Of a DNA stretch of 64,000 bases, positions 59,153 through 64,000 are shown in pieces. The notes below the pieces were generated by a model. The model saw nothing but the letters and a program-made list of their open reading frames with translations, searched no databases and was not told the origin of the DNA. The position numbers and the translations under genes were made by a program. How positions within the stretch are numbered: position 1 is the stretch's first letter; every line of letters begins with the position of its first letter. Origin of the DNA: Capsicum annuum (Eukaryota; Streptophyta; Magnoliopsida; Solanales; Solanaceae); NCBI RefSeq assembly GCF_002878395.1, contig NC_061118.1:89292043-89356042 (forward strand). The letters run 5' to 3'.

Positions 59153-59448
59153 TGTCACGACCCGATCTAGGACTTAGCTATGATGGGTACCTCAAGCCCA
59201 TCGAGGATTGAAGATCACCCCCTTGCACCTAACCAACCACCACAATATCACCCCTTTGGGATGAATTTCGAACATATAACAAGATAAAATTTTAATGAAT
59301 AAAATATAGTTGGAAAGCTTATTAATTTCCCACACAATGGGAGGTCCAAATCTGGAAAATTCTACAAGAAATAATTATCATTCACTTTAGAAAATAATTC
59401 TTGACATTTTTGGGATAAATTTAAGCTAGGAAAGTTTGGGGTATTACA
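59153..59448 (-). repeat. LTR remnant H (296 bp), relative of the solo LTR at 7048
   Basis: Read on the minus strand it starts TGTAATACCCCAAACTTTCC and ends GATCGGGTCGTGACA, so both LTR ends are present. The first 50 bases run parallel to the solo LTR (CCTAGCTTAGATTTATCCCA there, CCTAGCTTAAATTTATCCCA here). It is eight times shorter than that LTR, so its middle is deleted or it is a short derivative. The flanks AGACT and AAAAC are not a target duplication; on its left stands element G, on its right the copia region. Confidence 0.75.
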
Positions 59449-59459
59449 AAAACTCAGTG

Positions 59460-60200
59460 GGACAAAACCTCATAAGGGAAAAAGTGTATAACGCGTATTA
59501 GCTCCCCCTAATAAGAGCATCCTTGAACCTTTGCATTCCGCTCTTGTGCACCATCTTACTGAAAGTGGCAGTTGGAAGAGACTTGGTGAATAATCAGCCA
59601 CATTGTCACTTAAATGAATCTTTTATACATTAATATCACCATTCTTTTGGAGCTCATGTGTATAGAAGAGCTTTGGCAAAATATGCTTCGTTCTATCTCA
59701 TTTTATGAATCCTCCTTTAAGTTGTGCTATGCATGCTGCATTATCTTCATATAAAATTGTGGGTACTTTGTCACATTTCAATTCACATTTTTCTCGAATG
59801 AGATGTATTATGGACCTCAACCATACATACTCTCAACTTGCTTCATGAATAGATATAATCTCAGCGTGATTTGATGTAGTGGCTATGATAGACTACTTTA
59901 TTGATCTCTAAGATATGGTAGTACCCCCACATATGAACATATAGCCTATTTGAGACCAAGCTTTATGCGAGTCAGATAAGTACCTAGCATCAGCATAACT
60001 AACAAGATTGGAACTGTAATCTTTAAAATAAAATAAGCCCATATCGGTAGTCTCTTTTAGATACTGTAATATGTGTTTGATCCTATTCCAATGTCTCCAA
60101 GTAGGAGAAGAACTATACCTTGCTAAAAAATTAACTAAAAAGCCTATATCAGGCCTTGTAGTATTTGCAAGATACATTAGTGCACCAATTGCACTAAGAT
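59460..60200 (-). pseudogene. RNase H of the copia element
   Basis: At 60177-59908: MYLANTTRPDIGFLVNFLAR, HWNRIKHILQYLKETTDMGL, LVSYADARYLSDSHKAWSQI, GYMFICGGTTIS. The catalytic first Asp is in YADA. Downstream in other frames (59880-59500) are the words CVWLRSIIHLIREK-like, PTILYEDNAACIAQLKGGFI and FTKSLPTATFSKMVHK-like. The end GGGGGAGCTAATACGCGTTA at about 59510-59490 looks like the usual purine-rich end of the copia interior. Confidence 0.88.
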
Positions 60201-60351
60201 ATGGTATTTCAGGACCAAGGAGTTCCTCATTCTTTTCTTGAGGTTAGAATGGATCCTTATTCATATCAAGTGATCGAACAACCATCAGAGTACTTAATGG
60301 ATATGCTTCATACATATAGAATCGTTTCAACACCTTTTCTATGTAGGCATA

Positions 60352-61090
60352 TTAATGGACAAAAATATCATTTGTCAAATGCTCAATTTGCAAACCAAGG
60401 CATAAATTTGTCTTTTCTAGATCTTTCCTCTCAAATTCTTTCTTTAGGTAATCAATTGCCTTTTGAAGATCTATTGGTGTTCCAATAAGGTTTATGTCAT
60501 CGACGTAGACAGCAAGTATAACAAACTTCAACGTTGCTTTCATTATGAAAACACATGGGCAAATTTTATCATTCGTATAACCTTAGATAAAAATTCAGTA
60601 AGATGGTTATACCATATGCGTCCAGATTGCTTCAAACCATACAATGATCTTTGCAATCTAATGGAATACACTTTTCGAGGCTTTGAACTATATGCTTTTA
60701 GTATTTTAAATCCTTTGGAAATTTTCATGTATATCTCATTATCAAGTGATCCATATAGATAGGTTGTTACCACATCCATCAAATATATTTTAAGTCCTTC
60801 ATGGACAGTGAAACTAATAAGATAACGCAATGTTATTATGTTCATATCTTGTGAATATGTTTCATCATAATCGACACCAGGCCGTTGTGAAAATCCTTGT
60901 ACAATAAAGCGTTCTTTATACCTTTGTATTTAATTTTTCTCATTTCTTTTTCGCACAAAGACCCATTTATTGCCAATAGGCTTAACACCATTAGGTGTTT
61001 GAGCTATAGGTACAAAAACTTCACGTTTGGCAAGTGAATTCAATTCAAATTGAATTGCTTCTTGCCATTTTGGCCAGTCATTTCTTTATT
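60352..61090 (-). pseudogene. Reverse transcriptase of the copia element
   Basis: FELNSLAKREVFVPIAQTPN and GVKPIGNKWVFVRKRNEK open the RT at about 61060-60940. DYDETYSQDMNIITLRYLIS, IYLMDVVTTYLYGSLDNEIY, YSIRLQRSLYGLKQSGRIWY follow to 60543, and VILAVYVDDINLIGT with the catalytic YVDD lies at 60520-60480. A stop at about 60930 and a frame change at 60543 break it. Confidence 0.9.
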
Positions 61091-61414
61091 GATATTCTGT
61101 GATAGATCAAGGTTCAAGATCCTCACTATCTTGCATGATTTTCATTGTAACATTATATGCAAAGACATAATCCACTACAATTTTAGATCAATTCAAATTA
61201 GTTTCAACATCACTTGAACTTATGCATAGTTTCTTATTTTCTTGAGTCTCAATATCATTGATCCCTTCAGGCATATCAACATTGCTTAAATCTTGAACTT
61301 TCATATGAGGATCTTTCGTAGTGTCATCTTGACTATTTATTTTTCTTTTACTAGCATTTCAATCCTTAGAACCTAATGGTCTACCACGCTTCAAGCGTTC
61401 TTTAGATTCATTAG

Positions 61415-62490
61415 CTATGACACTAGTGGATGGTCCTTTAGGGACATCAATCGAATCGGGACATTCTCTGCAATAATATATGATTTGGTGATCCTTTTCA
61501 AATCAATAAATGCGTTCGGCATTTGATTTGCAATTTTCTGTAGATGAATAATCTTTTGTACTTCTTGCTCACAAATAGAAATACGTGGATCAAGATGAGA
61601 TAGTGATGGATTTTTCCAGAAAATTTCTCTTTTGATGTCACTATCTTCTCCCCCTAATTTTTGAAAAACCATCTTATCAAACTGACAATCTGTAAATTGA
61701 GCAGTGAATATATCTCCCATTAATAGTTTAAGATAGAAAATAATAGAGGATGATTCAAATCTAACATAAATTCCTAACCTTCTTTGGGGGACCCTCTTGG
61801 TGCGGTTTGGTGGTGCTATAGGCACATATACATCGCACCTAAAAATTCTCAAATAAGATATATTAAGCTCTTGACCCAAAACCAATTACAACGGAGAAAA
61901 ATTATGATAATTCGTCGGTCTAAGACGAACAAGTATTGCAGCATGCAAAATTGCATAACCCCAAACAAAAGTGGGTAACTTAGTTTTCATAAGTAATGGT
62001 CTTGCTATCAACTGCAAACGTTTAATTAATAACTCGGTAAGGCCATTTTAAGTGTGAACATGGGATGAGATATTCCATTCTTATCCCAATCGATAAGCAA
62101 TAGTCATTAAATGCTTGGGATAAAAATTCTGCAGCATTATCAAGGCAGATAGACTTAATTTAATTATCGAGAAATTGTACCCATAATTGTATTATTTGTG
62201 CCAATAATTTTGCAAATGCCAAGTTGTGAGATTACAAAAAATACACATGAGACCATCTAGAGGAAGTATCTATTAGGACCATAAAGTATCTAAATAACAA
62301 TGACCCACTAGGTGGGTGAATGGGTTCACAAGAATCCCCATGTATGCGTTTCAAAAATACGGGGAATTCAATCCCAGCTTTTATTGGCGATGGCCTCATA
62401 GTCAACTTGCCTTGATAACAAGCATTGCATAAAAATTCACCATTCGAAAGAACCTTCAAGTTCTTTAATGGATGCCCATTTGAAATTTTT
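61415..62490 (-). pseudogene. Integrase of the copia element
   Basis: GEFLCNACYQGKLTMRPSPI with the zinc-binding CxxC-type pair (C-N-A-C), and FLKRIHGDSCEPIHPPSGSL with the first catalytic Asp (family GDICGPIHP) lie at 62459-62300. After broken frames, LNISYLRIFRCDVYVPIAPP, KRVPQRRLGIYVRFESSSII and GDIFTAQFTDCQFDKMVFQK at 61870-61640 are the integrase C-terminal words. The stretch down to 61415 is the integrase-RT linker. Confidence 0.87.
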
Positions 62491-62495
62491 ATGAT

Positions 62496-62863
62496 TCATC
62501 TCATTATTATAGATCCAGGATATCCCAAACGATTATGCCAAAGTACAAAAGTATTGGAATTAGTAAACTTCTTATTTACTATAAAATGTGCCTCAATTGC
62601 ACAAATCTTTGTCCAATACCGGACAGAAGATAAAGCAAGAAACTTTTCTATAACACATGTCTGCCGAGAGATATTCTTGGTGATACCAGGATATTCAAGA
62701 TTCATCTCATCAATTGTATTGACATGATAACCATTTTCATAGATATCTTTAAAACTCATCAAGTTTCCCCGAGACTTAAAAAAAAACATGGCATAATTTA
62801 TGAGGAATTTTGTTCCCTTGGGTAAGATTATAATGGCTTTTCCAAATCCTTCAATCAAATTAG
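62496..62863 (-). pseudogene. GAG-pre-integrase region of the copia element
   Basis: IEGFGKAIIILPKGTKFLIN, NLMSFKDIYENGYHVNT, and LWHNRLGYPGSIIMR (the HNRLGHPG motif before integrase) are present in one frame of 120 codons. The protease that would precede it is cut away by LTR J. Confidence 0.87.
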
Positions 62864-64000
62864 TGTCATACCCGATTTTTACCTAAGCTCAAAATGAGCA
62901 CGACATTATGGACTCAAAATGAATTAATTTATAACATGAGTTGCCACCTAATTTTTAAGGAAAATAAGGAAAACTATTGAATTATAAACATGTCCGATTT
63001 TATGTTTCAGTCTGCGAAAACCAATTGAGATTTTACATAGCTATGTTGTGTACGTATGTAAATGACTGTGCAAAAATATTAAAATGATAATCAACTGATA
63101 AAAATTCTAAAATTTACAAAATTAAGGATAATTATGTAAAATTAAAATATGACAATAAATTTGTAGAAATGTTTAAAATAATGACAATTATCAATAACTT
63201 TTAGGATGTGACAAGATATTATTTTGCGATCCTTGTCAGATGTGGCAAAATATCAAATTATTATACTGTACAAAAATGATTGATCCAACTCAGCGTTAGC
63301 ATTGGCAGTGCTTTTGTAAGCATACTCATAGAGAAAAGAGAAGGTAAGATCGTGGCTGACACTGTAAAATGTAGAAATTGATTTGTAATTATGAAAAAAT
63401 ATAAAGAATTTTGAAAATATTAAAAAATTTAATTAATTTGAAAATTTTATAAAAATGTAATGTCATGTCGTGCACGTGTGCAAATGATTGTAAAAATGTT
63501 ATCTGATAAAAAATTTCAATATACAGAGAATTATCAATAAATTATAAAAAGTAAAAATTATAAAAGTAAATTGATAAAATCTTAAAGTAAGGATGGATAT
63601 CAAGAATTTATTAACAATTGTAAAAAATATGTGAAAATTTTATTTTGTCCCCTTTAACGGTTAGGAAGTCTGAAAACGTTAATTTTAAGTACGGAGAGCA
63701 AAAATTGGGTGTCAACTGTTGCCCTTTTTCGTTGAAGAAGATGTAGAAATCTTCAAATAAAAATATTGACATGTAGCAAATTTTGCTCGACGAAAAATAA
63801 TTTTGATGAAAATTCAACCGAGCTCTAATTTAGAGCTGCCTACATATCTCGAGTTGAATGAGGATCAGGTCGGATGTAGTTCAAAATAATAGGCAGATTG
63901 TCTACTGCCTTGTTATTAGGGGCGAATGATCTTGTGGAATGATTATTGAGGGAAAAACTATTTGTGAATGGAAGTGTTCATCTATTCTCGGTGCTTTTTT
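62864..64000. mobile_element. LTR J, start of another LTR retrotransposon, running off the window
   Basis: TGTCATACCCGATTTTTACC opens at 62864, breaking the copia frame. Words such as GAGTTGCCACCTAATTTTTA (62938) and GAGCTGCCTACATATCTCGA (63831) belong to an LTR type that I know as widespread in Solanaceae. A CACGTGTGCAAATGATTGT-type unit and ATAAAATTTTAAAAAT-like runs repeat at 63060 and 63470. No coding domain appears before the window ends. Strand is not set because no internal region is visible. Confidence 0.7.

Larger units (their letters stand above)
59449..62863 (-). mobile_element. Element I: Ty1/copia retrotransposon, decayed pol region
   Basis: The minus strand has GAG-pre-integrase, integrase, RT and RNase H in copia order, integrase before RT, which separates it from all other elements here. 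The right end is cut by LTR J at 62864 and the left end by LTR remnant H at 59448, so neither LTR of the copia element is visible. Frames are broken by many stops. Confidence 0.92.

Overview
This is plant nuclear DNA, most probably from a Solanaceae species. Pointers are a spliced gene whose residues fit a plant heterotrimeric G-protein alpha subunit, very large Ty3-type LTR retrotransposons of several related families, a LINE/SINE tail of the Au-SINE type common in Solanaceae, and a short TA-ended hAT MITE. The family assignment rests on recognition, not on a search. There is no bacterial or viral replicon, no tRNA or rRNA gene and no CRISPR array. The window is mostly repetitive: one genuine-looking host gene is entered at the left edge, and almost everything else is transposable-element sequence in several layers of nesting.

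Left part (1-14015). The first two coding exons of a G-alpha gene (GPA1-like) lie on the minus strand at 380-661, with probable 5' UTR and promoter up to about 1745. Two DNA-transposon derivatives follow (1856-2717; 2751-3327, the second with an 8-bp target duplication). A T-rich block holds an assembly gap (3734-3833) whose two flanks are the same 208 bp. It leads into a satellite array of about 112-bp units (4230-7047 and 9506-9965), split by a 2458-bp solo LTR with a perfect 5-bp target duplication. The array ends in an A-rich block that looks like the reverse complement of the T-rich block and is itself interrupted by a LINE/SINE tail. A broken exon of an RMR-type PA-TM-RING gene lies at 12406-12774.

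Middle part (14016-32544). Element A (+, 14016-22885) is a degenerate Ty3/gypsy chromovirus-like element with a small non-coding LTR element nested in its 5' LTR. It is cut off inside its integrase and joined directly to the truncated 3' LTR of element B (-, 22886-31726), a related and more complete element with gag, protease, RT, RNase H, integrase and a chromodomain, all interrupted by stops. A (TA)n tract and a minus-strand LTR piece of family C follow.

Right part (32545-64000). Element C (+) has an LTR beginning at 32545 and is split twice: by element D, a Tat/Athila-like non-autonomous element (33971-40963), and by E, a 7172-bp CACTA transposon (43887-51058) with a perfect 3-bp target duplication and a captured, decayed glycoside hydrolase family 1 (beta-glucosidase) gene with introns. 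Then come element F (-, 51898-56755, an internally deleted relative of A), element G (-, 56756-59152, same family as C but inverted), a 296-bp LTR remnant H, a decayed Ty1/copia pol region I (-, 59449-62863), and the start of another LTR J (62864 to the window end).

No operon-like logic applies. The genes do not work together; the biology is genome structure: nesting, truncation, inversion of same-family elements, and gene capture by a CACTA element. Apart from the G-alpha gene no intact protein-coding gene was found. Boundaries of elements are given to the base where TG/CA ends, inverted repeats or target duplications could be read, and are approximate otherwise.
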